A DNA stretch of 64,000 nt from Pantoea latae (GTDB taxonomy: Bacteria; Pseudomonadota; Gammaproteobacteria; Enterobacterales; Enterobacteriaceae), in the NCBI RefSeq assembly GCF_002077695.1, contig NZ_MWUE01000028.1:38993-102992 (forward strand), written 5' to 3'. Under the pieces are notes generated by a model. It ran no database searches and was not told where the DNA came from. It worked only from the letters and a program-made list of their open reading frames with translations. This document shows, piece by piece, positions 54,507-62,779 of the stretch. Numbering within the stretch: position 1 is the stretch's first letter; each line of letters starts with the position of its first letter. The position numbers and the translations under genes are program-made.

Positions 54507-55994
54507 ATGCCAAACCAATCTAACAGCCCTTCTGCCTCCGCAGAGGCGCGCTATAGCCCACGGCTGACTAATGCGGATCTGGCGCCGACGCGCCAGCAAA
54601 ACTGGAGCTGGTACAACATCTTCTCTTTCTGGATGTCGGATGTGCACAGCATGGGCGGCTACGTGGTGGCGGCCAGCTTTTTCACCCTCGGGCTGGCGAG
54701 CTGGCAGGTGCTGATTTGCCTGCTGGCGGGGATTTGCATCGTGCAGATCTGCGCCAATCTGGTGGCGAAGCCGAGCCAGATGGCGGGCGTGCCCTATGCG
54801 GTGATCTGCCGCCAGGCGTTCGGCGTCTTCGGCGCCAATATTCCGGCGGTGATCCGCGGTCTGATCGCCTTCGCCTGGTATGGCATCCAGACCTATCTGG
54901 CGGCGAATGCGCTGATGCTGGTGCTGCTGAAATTCTTTCCGTCACTGGCGTCGATGACCCACGCCAGCTGGCTGGGGCTTTCGCTGCTCGGCTGGTGTTG
55001 CTTTGGGGTGATGTGGCTGCTGCAGGCGATGGTGTTCTGGCACGGCATGGCCGCCATCAAGCGCTTTATCGACGTGGCGGGCCCCGCTGTTTATGTGGTG
55101 ATGGTGGCGCTGGCGGGCTGGATTGTATACAAGACGGGTTTCGATGGCATTTCCTTTACCCTGGCGAGCAAGTCGCTGACGGCGGGAGAACAGGGCTGGC
55201 AGATGATCACCGCCACCGCGCTGGTGGTCTCCTATTTTTCCGGTCCGCTGCTTAACTTCGGCGACTTCTCGCGCTACGGCAAAAGCATGGGGGAAATTCG
55301 CCGCGGCAACCGCTGGGGCCTGCCGTTTAACTTTTTGCTCTTCTCGGTGGTGACGGTGGTGATCGTTTCTGGCACCCAGTCGCTGTTCGGCAAAATGATC
55401 ACCGATCCGATTGAGACGGTGAGCATGGTCGGCAACGATCTGGCGGTGGCGATTGGGCTGTTGACCATGATCACCGCCACCATCGGCATCAATATCGTGG
55501 CCAACTTTGTCTCGCCCGCCTTCGATTTCTCTAACTGCTCGCCGCAGAAAATTAGCTTTCGCACCGGCGGGATGATCGCCGCCGTCGGCTCGGTGCTGCT
55601 GACGCCGTGGAATCTGTTTCAGTCGCCGGAGCTGATCCACTATACGCTGGACGTGCTGGGCGCCTTTATCGGGCCGCTGTTCGGCATCCTGCTGGCGGAT
55701 TTCTATCTGATCAAGCGCAGTCGCGTGTTTGTCGACGATCTGTTCGATGCCACGCCGCAGGGGCGCTACTGGTATCGCGGCGGCTTTAACCCGAAGGCGA
55801 TCGCCGCGCTGCTGCCATCGGTCGCCATCGGCTTGTTGATTAGCTTTATTCCCGCGCTGCACGAGGTCGCTAACTTCAGCTGGTTTATTGGCGCGGCGCT
55901 GGGCGGCGGATGCTACCGCTATCTGGCGCGTCATGAGCGCGAGACGCACGCGGCGCGCGGCTTCGCCGGCGGCGTGGCAATGCAGGAAAAATAG
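54507..55994 (+). CDS. hpxC: NCS1 family allantoin permease (HpxC/PucI type)
   Basis: A 495-aa inner-membrane symporter with about twelve helices. The NCS1 start NADLAPTRQQNWSWYNIFSFWMSDVHSMGGY is recognisable in two pieces (LAPTRQQNWSWYNIFSFWM, then SDVHSMGGY), and NFGDFSRYGKS is another family landmark. It follows GAGGAG. Its place beside hpxS, racemase and allantoinase points to allantoin. Uracil and hydantoin permeases are the near alternatives. A copy of the 10-bp palindrome TTGTATACAA lies inside the gene at 55123-55132. Confidence 0.9.
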   Translation: MPNQSNSPSASAEARYSPRLTNADLAPTRQQNWSWYNIFSFWMSDVHSMGGYVVAASFFTLGLASWQVLICLLAGICIVQICANLVAKPSQMAGVPYAVICRQAFGVFGANIPAVIRGLIAFAWYGIQTYLAANALMLVLLKFFPSLASMTHASWLGLSLLGWCCFGVMWLLQAMVFWHGMAAIKRFIDVAGPAVYVVMVALAGWIVYKTGFDGISFTLASKSLTAGEQGWQMITATALVVSYFSGPLLNFGDFSRYGKSMGEIRRGNRWGLPFNFLLFSVVTVVIVSGTQSLFGKMITDPIETVSMVGNDLAVAIGLLTMITATIGINIVANFVSPAFDFSNCSPQKISFRTGGMIAAVGSVLLTPWNLFQSPELIHYTLDVLGAFIGPLFGILLADFYLIKRSRVFVDDLFDATPQGRYWYRGGFNPKAIAALLPSVAIGLLISFIPALHEVANFSWFIGAALGGGCYRYLARHERETHAARGFAGGVAMQEK

Positions 55995-56008
55995 GAACGG
56001 AAACAGCA

Positions 56009-56038
56009 AAAGGCCGATTCATTGCTGAATCGGCCTTT
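56009..56038. terminator. Bidirectional terminator between permease and tRNA-Asp
   Basis: A perfect 13-bp stem (AAAGGCCGATTCA, loop TTGC, TGAATCGGCCTTT) lies between the permease stop and the tRNA 3' end. On the minus strand it continues as TTTTGC, so it can end the tRNA transcript too. Confidence 0.85.
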
Positions 56039-56047
56039 CTGAAGAGT

Positions 56048-56124
56048 TGGCGGTGCGGACGGGACTCGAACCCGCGACCCCCGGCGTGACAGGCCGGTAT
56101 TCTAACCGACTGAACTACCGCACC
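56048..56124 (-). tRNA. aspV: tRNA-Asp (GTC), aspV position
   Basis: A 77-base tRNA with encoded CCA. The minus strand reads GGTGCGGTAGTTCAGTCGG at the 5' end, the anticodon loop is CTGTCAC (GTC), and the T-loop is GGTTCGAGTCC. It is identical to the second copy at 63.7 kb. It lies after dnaQ as in E. coli. Confidence 0.98.
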
Positions 56125-56154
56125 GCGCTGTGTTCCCCGTCGGGAACGAGGCGC

Positions 56155-56183
56155 ATATTAATGAGCCGCCGTATCCCCGTCAA
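56155..56183 (-). promoter_or_regulatory. Promoter of tRNA-Asp
   Basis: On the minus strand TTGACG (56183-56178), a 17-base spacer and TAATAT (56160-56155) are followed by the GC-rich discriminator GCGCCTC, as in stringently controlled stable-RNA promoters. A 6-bp hairpin (56132-56147) lies in the tRNA leader. Confidence 0.75.
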
Positions 56184-56256
56184 CGCTTTTTAGCGCCGCC
56201 GCGCGCGTTTGCTGTTTTTTTACGCTTAACGCTGATTTAACCGGCGAAACCGCCTG

Positions 56257-56988
56257 TCAGCCGCGCCACAGACAGCTGCCGCCCTTTTTCATCACCAGGT
56301 CGAGGCGCGACTCATGCGCCATCACCTCTTCGTCCGACGCCGCCACCACGCGCAGCGCGGAAGCGGGACGCGCGATGCGCTGGATGGTTTCGCCTGCGTT
56401 CTGCTGCGAGCGCTCACCCTCCAGCGAAAATGCCAGCGACGTTTGACCGCCGGTCATGGTCAGGAAGACTTCCGCCAGGATTTCCGCATCGAGCAGCGCG
56501 CCGTGCAGCGTTCGCTTGCTGTTGTCGATCTCGTAGCGCGAGCAGAGCGCGTCCAGGCTGTTGCGCTTGCCGGGGAACATTTTGCGCGCCATCGCCAGGC
56601 TGTCGGTGATGCGGCAGAAGGTTTCCGTCTTTTCAATGCCGCGCTTCAGCATGGAAAATTCGTAATCCATAAAGCCAATATCGAACGAGGCGTTGTGGAT
56701 CACCAGCTCGGCGCCGCGAATATAGTCGAGGAACTCATCGGCGATATCGGCGAAGGTTGGCTTGTCGGCCAGGAACTCATCCGCGATGCCGTGCACGCCA
56801 AACGCTTCTGGATCCACCAGCCGATCGGGCCGCAGATACATATGGAAGTTGTTGCCGGTCAGGCGACGGTTCACCACCTCCACCGCACCGATTTCAATGA
56901 TGCGGTGACCTTCATAGTGCACACCGATCATGTTCATGCCGGTGGTTTCAGTATCGAGAACGATCTGGCGGTTATTTGCAGTGCTCAT
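56257..56988 (-). CDS. dnaQ: DNA polymerase III epsilon subunit DnaQ
   Basis: The 3'-5' proofreading exonuclease of the replicative polymerase, 243 aa as in E. coli. Exo I is IVLDTETTGMN, Exo II is VIHNASFDIGFMDYEF, and Exo III is LHGALLDAEILAEVF with its His. The C-terminal tail binds the alpha subunit. It is divergent from rnhA with a 54-base gap that must hold both promoters. Confidence 0.98.
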   Translation of the reverse strand: MSTANNRQIVLDTETTGMNMIGVHYEGHRIIEIGAVEVVNRRLTGNNFHMYLRPDRLVDPEAFGVHGIADEFLADKPTFADIADEFLDYIRGAELVIHNASFDIGFMDYEFSMLKRGIEKTETFCRITDSLAMARKMFPGKRNSLDALCSRYEIDNSKRTLHGALLDAEILAEVFLTMTGGQTSLAFSLEGERSQQNAGETIQRIARPASALRVVAASDEEVMAHESRLDLVMKKGGSCLWRG

Positions 56989-57042
56989 AGGATTCGTTTT
57001 ATGTCAGACTTGGCGTTTTTATCAGAAGGGAGTCTACCAGAG

Positions 57043-57510
57043 ATGCGCAAGCAGGTAGAAATATTCACCGACGGATCCTGCCTCGGCAATCCCGGTCCCG
57101 GCGGCTACGGCGCCATCCTGCGCTACGGTCAGCACGAAAAACTGTTCAGCGCCGGCTATCGGCTCACCACCAACAACCGTATGGAGCTAATGGCGGCAAT
57201 CGTGGCGCTGGAAGCGCTGAAAGAGCCGTGCCATGTGGTGCTCAGCACCGACAGCCAGTATGTGCGCCAGGGCATTACCAGCTGGATCCATAACTGGAAA
57301 AAACGCGGCTGGAAAACCGCGGATAAAAAGCCGGTGAAAAATGTCGATCTCTGGCAGCGCCTCGACAGCGCGCTGGCGGGGCATGAGATCCAGTGGGAAT
57401 GGGTCAAAGGCCACGCCGGCCATCCGGAAAACGAACGCTGCGACGAGCTGGCGCGCAGCGCGGCGTCGCGCCCGCAGTCAGAGGATATCGGCTATCAGGT
57501 CGCGTCCTGA
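57043..57510 (+). CDS. rnhA: Ribonuclease HI RnhA
   Basis: Degrades RNA in RNA-DNA hybrids. The 155 aa equal E. coli RnhA. The acidic catalytic residues are in IFTDGSCLGNPGPGG (Asp10), NNRMELMAAI (Glu48) and LSTDSQYV (Asp70), with His and Asp in KGHAGHPENERCDELA. I start at the ATG at 57043 (MRKQVEIFTDG). The frame is open far upstream only as antisense of dnaQ. The stop overlaps the converging yafS gene by 16 bases. Confidence 0.98.
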   Translation: MRKQVEIFTDGSCLGNPGPGGYGAILRYGQHEKLFSAGYRLTTNNRMELMAAIVALEALKEPCHVVLSTDSQYVRQGITSWIHNWKKRGWKTADKKPVKNVDLWQRLDSALAGHEIQWEWVKGHAGHPENERCDELARSAASRPQSEDIGYQVAS

Positions 57511-58229
57511 TCGTTGGTCGCGCGGAACTGCCGCGTGGCGTTGACCGCCGGACGCAGCTGCGCCTTGCTCAGCGACTTTTTCGCTTTGGTCGGCGTCAGC
57601 GGGAAAGTGCGCTTGCGCGCCACAACGATATTCAGGCAGCCCAGCGCCGGCAGATGCGCGCTGATCACCTTGCCGCCCTGCTGATGCCAGGGCACCACCT
57701 GAAAGCGGGTGCGGAACATCACTTCGTAATTAAGCAGGTTCAGCCAGTCCAGCAGGCGCATCTGGCTAAACATGCGGCCGCTCCACGGCGCTTTACGCTG
57801 GATGCCGGGCACCATTTTGCTGATGCCCAGCAGCGAAAAGGGGTTGAAGCCGCTGATGATCATCCAGCCGTCGTCAATCAGCACGCGATCCACTTCGCGC
57901 AGCACGCGGTGCGGATCCTGGCTCCAGGCGAGCGTATGCGCCAGCAGGCAGGCGTCGATCGACTTCGACTCAAACGGCAGCTGCGTCGCCTGCGCCAGCA
58001 CCTGCAGCAGGTCGCCTTCGCTGCCGACATTCACCTGATGCGAAATAGCGCAGTGCTCGGTATTGATTTCTGCACTAAGGTTGCCAATCTTAAGCATATG
58101 AAAGCCATATAGCTTTCCGAGGTAAGGCTGCAGTTGCTGAGTCAGGGCGTCGCGAAAATAGTCTCCCCACGGCATATCGCGCCAGGAGTGCGGCGCGGTC
58201 AGAATCTGGCGAGTTTTAGCGGGCTTCAT
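57495..58229 (-). CDS. yafS: YafS family class I SAM-dependent methyltransferase
   Basis: A 244-aa methyltransferase-fold protein. It contains ACLLAHTLAWSQDPHRVLREVDRVL and MIISGFNPFSLLGISKM, typical of UbiE-like domain (Methyltransf_11) proteins, but the N-terminal SAM glycine loop is poorly conserved (LKIGNLSAE). The E. coli orthologue is uncharacterised. The C-terminal 30 residues are strongly basic. It is divergent from gloB and converges on rnhA. Confidence 0.93.
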   Translation of the reverse strand: MKPAKTRQILTAPHSWRDMPWGDYFRDALTQQLQPYLGKLYGFHMLKIGNLSAEINTEHCAISHQVNVGSEGDLLQVLAQATQLPFESKSIDACLLAHTLAWSQDPHRVLREVDRVLIDDGWMIISGFNPFSLLGISKMVPGIQRKAPWSGRMFSQMRLLDWLNLLNYEVMFRTRFQVVPWHQQGGKVISAHLPALGCLNIVVARKRTFPLTPTKAKKSLSKAQLRPAVNATRQFRATNDQDAT

Positions 58230-58271
58230 GCTTTACCATCTTCCTTTTCTAACGGCCTGCGAGAGGTGATT

Positions 58272-59027
58272 ATGAATCTTACCAGTATTCCTGCACTGCA
58301 GGATAACTACATCTGGACGCTGAACGACGACGCGGGCAACTGCCTGATTGTCGATCCGGGCGAAGCGCAACCGGTGCTGGAAAAAGTCTACGCGAACGGC
58401 TGGACGCCCGTCGCCATTTTATTAACCCACCACCATCAGGATCACGTTGGCGGCGTGGCGACCCTGCTGGAGAAATTCCCGGCGATCCCGGTTTTTGGTC
58501 CACAGGAAACCGAGAGTAAGGGCGCAACCGAGATCGTCAGCGAAGGCGACACCTTCTCTTTGCTGGGCCTGACCTTTAGCGTGCTGCACACGCCTGGTCA
58601 TACTTTAGGACATATCTCATATTACAGTTCGCCTTATCTTTTCTGTGGAGACACAATGTTTTCAGGCGGCTGCGGACGGCTTTTTGAGGGCACCGCTGAG
58701 CAAATGTATGAGTCTTTTCAAAAACTTGACCAGCTCCCCGGCGATACGCTGGTCTGCTGCGCGCATGAGTACACTTTATCTAACCTGAAGTTTGCTGCGG
58801 CTATTCTGCCTCATGACCCGGGTATTATGGCCGAATATCAGAAAATTAAGGACTTACGTGCCAAAAATGGCATTACTTTGCCCACAAAACTGGCGCACGA
58901 ACGGCAAATAAATTTATTTCTCCGCACGCAAGACCCTGATTTACAAAGGGCGTTGAACATAAATTTAACACCTGAGCATATATGGCAACCATTTGCCCTG
59001 TTACGTGAGAAGAAAGACCAATTTTGA
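58272..59027 (+). CDS. gloB: Hydroxyacylglutathione hydrolase GloB (glyoxalase II)
   Basis: Hydrolyses S-lactoylglutathione to lactate and glutathione in methylglyoxal detoxification. The 251 aa equal E. coli GloB. The binuclear metal motif is LTHHHQDHVGG, with further ligands in HTPGHTLGHIS and CGDTMFSGGCGRLFEG. I start at the ATG at 58272 (MNLTSIPALQDNYIW). The second half of the gene is visibly AT-richer than the first and than its neighbours. Confidence 0.97.
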   Translation: MNLTSIPALQDNYIWTLNDDAGNCLIVDPGEAQPVLEKVYANGWTPVAILLTHHHQDHVGGVATLLEKFPAIPVFGPQETESKGATEIVSEGDTFSLLGLTFSVLHTPGHTLGHISYYSSPYLFCGDTMFSGGCGRLFEGTAEQMYESFQKLDQLPGDTLVCCAHEYTLSNLKFAAAILPHDPGIMAEYQKIKDLRAKNGITLPTKLAHERQINLFLRTQDPDLQRALNINLTPEHIWQPFALLREKKDQF

Positions 59028-59036
59028 TCTTACGGG

Positions 59037-59065
59037 TTGTGTTGTGACAGGGGGTCACGTATAGT
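59037..59065 (+). promoter_or_regulatory. Candidate mltD promoter with an operator-like spacer
   Basis: TTGTGT (59037-59042), a 17-base spacer and TATAGT (59060-59065) lie upstream of mltD. The spacer holds an inverted repeat GTGAC-AGGGG-GTCAC (59044-59058), where a bound protein would block polymerase. Confidence 0.5.
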
Positions 59066-59098
59066 TGCTCGTCTTTTAAGCGAACTATTGACACACAC

Positions 59099-60478
59099 AT
59101 GAAGGCTAAAGCGATATTACTCGCCTCGGTCTTGCTGGTGGGATGTCAGGCATCACGGAATGACGCCAATATCCCCGAACAGCATGCACAGAGTCTGTCT
59201 TCAGCTGGTCAAGGTGAAAATGGAAAGTACGGTGATCGAATGTTGTCGCCGCGATGGCAGGAAGATGGAACTGGCCTCGCAGAAGATACCGATCTCTGGA
59301 GTTTCATTAGTGACGAGTTGAAGATGGGGATACCGGAAAACAGCCGGATCCGCGAACAGAAACAAAAGTACTTAAAAAATAAGAGCTATCTCCACGATGT
59401 AACATTACGGGCAGAGCCGTACATGTACTGGATAGTCGAGCAGATACATAAACGTAAAATGCCGATGGAACTGGTACTGCTACCCATAGTGGAGAGCGCT
59501 TTTGACCCCCATGCAACCTCATCCGCCAATGCCGCCGGCATCTGGCAGATCGTTGCAACAACGGGCAAAAATTATGGTTTGAAACAGAACCAGTGGTACG
59601 ACGGGCGCCGCGATGTGGTGGCCTCGACCAAAGTTGCGCTGGATATGATGCAACGCCTGAACAAGATGTTTGACGGAGACTGGTTACTGACCGTCGCGGC
59701 CTATAACAGCGGTGAAGGGCGTGTGCTGAAAGCGATGAAACAGAATAAGGCGCGCGGTAAGCCGACCGACTTCTGGAATTTATCGCTGCCGCGCGAAACC
59801 ACGGTCTACGTGCCGAAAATGTTGGCCTTAAGCGAGCTGCTCAAGAACAACAAGCGCTACGGTATTAAACTGCCGACCACCGACGAAAGCCGCGCGCTGG
59901 CGCGTGTCGAAGTCGGTCAGCAGATGCAGTTGACGCAGGCTGCCGAAATGGCGGGAATGTCGCTCAGCAAGCTTAAGAGCTTCAATACCGGCTATAAGAA
60001 AGGGGCCACCGCGCCAAACGGACCACAGTACATTTTAGTGCCTAAGTCCCACGTGGCGCAGCTGCGCAGTTCGCTCGCTTCCGGCGACATCGCAGCGGTT
60101 CAGCCGACGCAGCTGGCGAAAAACAGCGCGTCAGGCAGCAGCTATAAAGTACGACGCGGCGATACGCTTTCGGGCATCGCCAGCAAACTGGGCGTTAGCG
60201 TAGCCACGCTAAAACAGCAGAACCATCTGCAAGGCGCCAGCATTCGTCCCGGTCAGACGCTGACCGCCGGCGACAGCGGCACCAGCCTGGCTGATAATAG
60301 CAACAGCATCACCTATCGCGTGCGTAAAGGTGATTCTCTTGCCAGCATTGCACGCCGCCACGGCGTTGATATCAAAGACGTGATGCGATGGAATACGGTC
60401 CTGAGCAGCACTAAAGATATCCAGCCCGGCGACAGGCTAACGCTCTTTGTAAATAATAGCGCATCGCCCGATACCTGA
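59099..60478 (+). CDS. mltD: Membrane-bound lytic murein transglycosylase D MltD
   Basis: An outer-membrane lipoprotein that cleaves peptidoglycan glycan strands to 1,6-anhydro products. The lipobox is LLVGC (Cys16). The SLT domain has the catalytic Glu in VESAFDPHATSSANAAGIWQ. Two LysM repeats near the C-terminus (SYKVRRGDTLSGIASKLG and TYRVRKGDSLASIARRHG) bind murein. The 459 aa compare with 452 in E. coli. The first third is AT-richer than the rest. There is no strong Shine-Dalgarno sequence. Confidence 0.97.
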   Translation: MKAKAILLASVLLVGCQASRNDANIPEQHAQSLSSAGQGENGKYGDRMLSPRWQEDGTGLAEDTDLWSFISDELKMGIPENSRIREQKQKYLKNKSYLHDVTLRAEPYMYWIVEQIHKRKMPMELVLLPIVESAFDPHATSSANAAGIWQIVATTGKNYGLKQNQWYDGRRDVVASTKVALDMMQRLNKMFDGDWLLTVAAYNSGEGRVLKAMKQNKARGKPTDFWNLSLPRETTVYVPKMLALSELLKNNKRYGIKLPTTDESRALARVEVGQQMQLTQAAEMAGMSLSKLKSFNTGYKKGATAPNGPQYILVPKSHVAQLRSSLASGDIAAVQPTQLAKNSASGSSYKVRRGDTLSGIASKLGVSVATLKQQNHLQGASIRPGQTLTAGDSGTSLADNSNSITYRVRKGDSLASIARRHGVDIKDVMRWNTVLSSTKDIQPGDRLTLFVNNSASPDT

Positions 60479-60485
60479 TGCGTCG

Positions 60486-60511
60486 AAAAGGCCAACAATT
60501 GTTGGCCTTTT
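60486..60511 (+). terminator. Intrinsic terminator after mltD
   Basis: A perfect 26-bp palindrome (arms AAAAGGCCAACAA and its complement) with a T-run lies 8 bases past the mltD stop. Confidence 0.9.
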
Positions 60512-60748
60512 TCATTTCTGTTCGCTTCTCTTCCCCTTCTCTTACACAACAGCCTGCGTGTTAAAGCGCGTGACAGCGATCAATTATTAATCACAAAATA
60601 CTTGTATGGCAGACGATGCCGTTCCATGTTAACAACCTTGTATTTTCGTGTAGCCATAGTGTTTCTTCTGGCGCGGTTGCGCGAAGGTTACTCTATGCCG
60701 CCTGCGGCACCCTTTTCGCCTTTGAGGCCAACATGACAGGGTAAGGTA
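60512..60748. other. Intergenic region before the MFS-cyclase pair
   Basis: About 240 bases with no credible gene. The left half is AT-rich and contains CTTGTAT twice, 47 bases apart (60601 and 60648), and TGTTAACA (60628-60635), which could be regulatory. No confident promoter was fixed. Confidence 0.4.
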
Positions 60749-62080
60749 ATGAGCGATAGCCTGGATCAGCCGTTAAAAACAGCACAGCAGCCGGTGAGCG
60801 AGGAGCAGCAGAGCGCGCCTCCAGCGAAGCGCGGCTTTTTGCCGCGCGCCCATCCGCTTTCATGGTGGATGCTGGTGATCACCACGCTGGCAATACTGAT
60901 GAATTCCATTGACCGTATTATTCTGCCCACGCTGCTGCCTGCCATTATGAAAGATTTCAATATTAGTGAGGTCGAGGCGGGTTGGATCAATTCGCTCAGC
61001 TTTATCGGCACGCTGACGGGCGCGGTGCTGTTCGGTTTGCTGTCTGACTATATTGGCACCGGTTATCGCCGCTGCTACAGCTGGTGTCTGGCGGTGCTGG
61101 TGGAGATCGTCTCCGGCGTCGCCACCGCCTTCTGCAAGACGCTGGGCGCCTTTCAGCTGCTGCGCGTCTTTATGGGTATGGGAACCGGCGGCTCGGAGCC
61201 GATTAACGTGGCGCTGCTGGGAGAGTGGTGGCAAAAAGAGAATCGCGGGTTCGCCATCGGCGTCCACCATACCGGCTTTCCGCTGGGACAGTTTATTGGC
61301 CCGGTGCTGATCGCCGCGATCCTGATGTTTGGCGACTGGCGTCAGGCGTTTCTGTTTATTCCGCTGATCGGGCTGGTCATTGTGGTGATGCAGCTGGCGC
61401 TCGGCACCAAAAAGAATCACGACAAGGTATTCCGCTGGATCGATGATAATCGCCTCACCCGCCCTATTGCGCCGCAGCCGCAGTCGTCCAGCCTGACCTC
61501 TTCCTTTAGCTGCCTGAAAAATCGCAACTGCCTGATGGCGATAGCGCTGGTATTCGGCTTTACCTGGGCGGAGATGGGCATTGCTAACTTTCTGACGCTG
61601 CAGCTGACGCGCGAGGTCGGGCTCGATCTCTCTACCGCCGCGATTATTTCCGGCGCATCGGGCATTACCGGCTGGATTGGGCAGATCCTGTGGGGAAGTT
61701 TCTCCGACGTGCGAGGACGCAAATCGTCGCTAGGTTTTATCATTGCCGGCTGGATCGTCGCCTGCGCGCTCTGCACCTTTATCCATTCCGCCGCGCTGGC
61801 CTGGGGGATCCTGATTTTCTGGGGGCTGTTTCGCAACTCTCCCTACCCTGTCGCCTATGCGCTGCTGATCGATTCCGCGCCCCATGCCGCAGCCTCCAGT
61901 ATGGGCCTGATGATCGGTCTCGCCGTAGGGATTGCCGGCATCCTGGTGGCGCCGGTAAGCGGCTGGATTATTCACAGCTGGGGATTCGGCGTTCATTATG
62001 CGGTGATCGTCACGGTGCTGCTGCTTTCCTGCGTGCCGCTGCTGCTGATTAAAGAAACCGTAAACGTTAAGCGAGGATAA
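60749..62080 (+). CDS. MFS transporter, substrate unknown
   Basis: A 443-aa major facilitator protein with about twelve helices after a 30-residue soluble N-terminus. The loop 2-3 signature is GLLSDYIGTGYRRCYSW and the mirrored one is GSFSDVRGRKSSLGF. Asp-Arg in helix 1 (NSIDRIILPTLLPAIM) recalls organic-acid and aromatic-acid transporters of the ACS/AAHS groups. It lies one base before the cyclase gene, so they are one operon and the substrate is likely shared. Neither gene is present at this locus in E. coli. Confidence 0.85.
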   Translation: MSDSLDQPLKTAQQPVSEEQQSAPPAKRGFLPRAHPLSWWMLVITTLAILMNSIDRIILPTLLPAIMKDFNISEVEAGWINSLSFIGTLTGAVLFGLLSDYIGTGYRRCYSWCLAVLVEIVSGVATAFCKTLGAFQLLRVFMGMGTGGSEPINVALLGEWWQKENRGFAIGVHHTGFPLGQFIGPVLIAAILMFGDWRQAFLFIPLIGLVIVVMQLALGTKKNHDKVFRWIDDNRLTRPIAPQPQSSSLTSSFSCLKNRNCLMAIALVFGFTWAEMGIANFLTLQLTREVGLDLSTAAIISGASGITGWIGQILWGSFSDVRGRKSSLGFIIAGWIVACALCTFIHSAALAWGILIFWGLFRNSPYPVAYALLIDSAPHAAASSMGLMIGLAVGIAGILVAPVSGWIIHSWGFGVHYAVIVTVLLLSCVPLLLIKETVNVKRG

Positions 62081-62081
62081 G

Positions 62082-62777
62082 ATGACCGCACTCTGGACAG
62101 CATTACGCAACAGCGACGTCGTCGAGCTGAACCATCTATACCAGCCGCTGATGCCGGTATGGCCGACCCATCCTGCGTTTTTACTCGGCGAGAATGAAAG
62201 CTATGCGGGCGGAGACGGCAACTATAACTGTCAGCTGGTTATGGGAGATCACTGCGGCACTCACGTCGACTCCCCTTCTCACTTTATACCGGATGGCAAG
62301 ACGATTGAGCAGGTGGATGTGCGTCAGCTAATTGGCCGCGGCGTGCTGATCGATGTGCGCCACGTGGCTGCCAGGGCGACCTTCGGCGTTGAGGAGATTG
62401 GCCGCTGGGAGCGCGAGCATGGCGCCATTGGTGAGGACGATATCGTTATCTTCCATACCGGCTGGGATGCAAAATGGGCGCGTCGCCCCGACCAGGGCGC
62501 CTTTCTGTCGGACTGGCCTGGGCTTTCTGCTGAAGGCGCGGCCAGCCTGATTGCTAAAGGCGTTAACGTATTCGGAACGGATGCGCTGTCGCTTGACGCC
62601 TTCGGCAGTGAAACGAACCCGGTGCATCAGTTGCTGCTGGGCAACGATAAGCTGATTATCGAAAACCTGGCTAATCTGGCGCGTCTGCCGCCCTGCTTCA
62701 CCTTTATCGCCCTGCCGCTGCGCATCGAGAAGGGCTCAGCGTCGCCGGTGCGCGCTATCGCCCTGCTGACGCGCTGA
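62082..62777 (+). CDS. Cyclase family metal-dependent hydrolase (KynB-like)
   Basis: A 231-aa protein of the PF04199 cyclase family, which includes kynurenine formamidase and isatin hydrolase. The metal motif HCGTHVDSPSHF (H-x-G-T-H-x-D-x-P-x-H) is intact, and DDIVIFHTGWDAKW and IENLANLARLPP are typical. Manganese or zinc is expected. The substrate cannot be read from sequence; an aromatic amide or lactam imported by the upstream MFS protein is a reasonable guess. GAGGA provides the ribosome site. It converges on yafD with a two-base gap. Confidence 0.87.
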   Translation: MTALWTALRNSDVVELNHLYQPLMPVWPTHPAFLLGENESYAGGDGNYNCQLVMGDHCGTHVDSPSHFIPDGKTIEQVDVRQLIGRGVLIDVRHVAARATFGVEEIGRWEREHGAIGEDDIVIFHTGWDAKWARRPDQGAFLSDWPGLSAEGAASLIAKGVNVFGTDALSLDAFGSETNPVHQLLLGNDKLIIENLANLARLPPCFTFIALPLRIEKGSASPVRAIALLTR

Positions 62778-62779
62778 CT

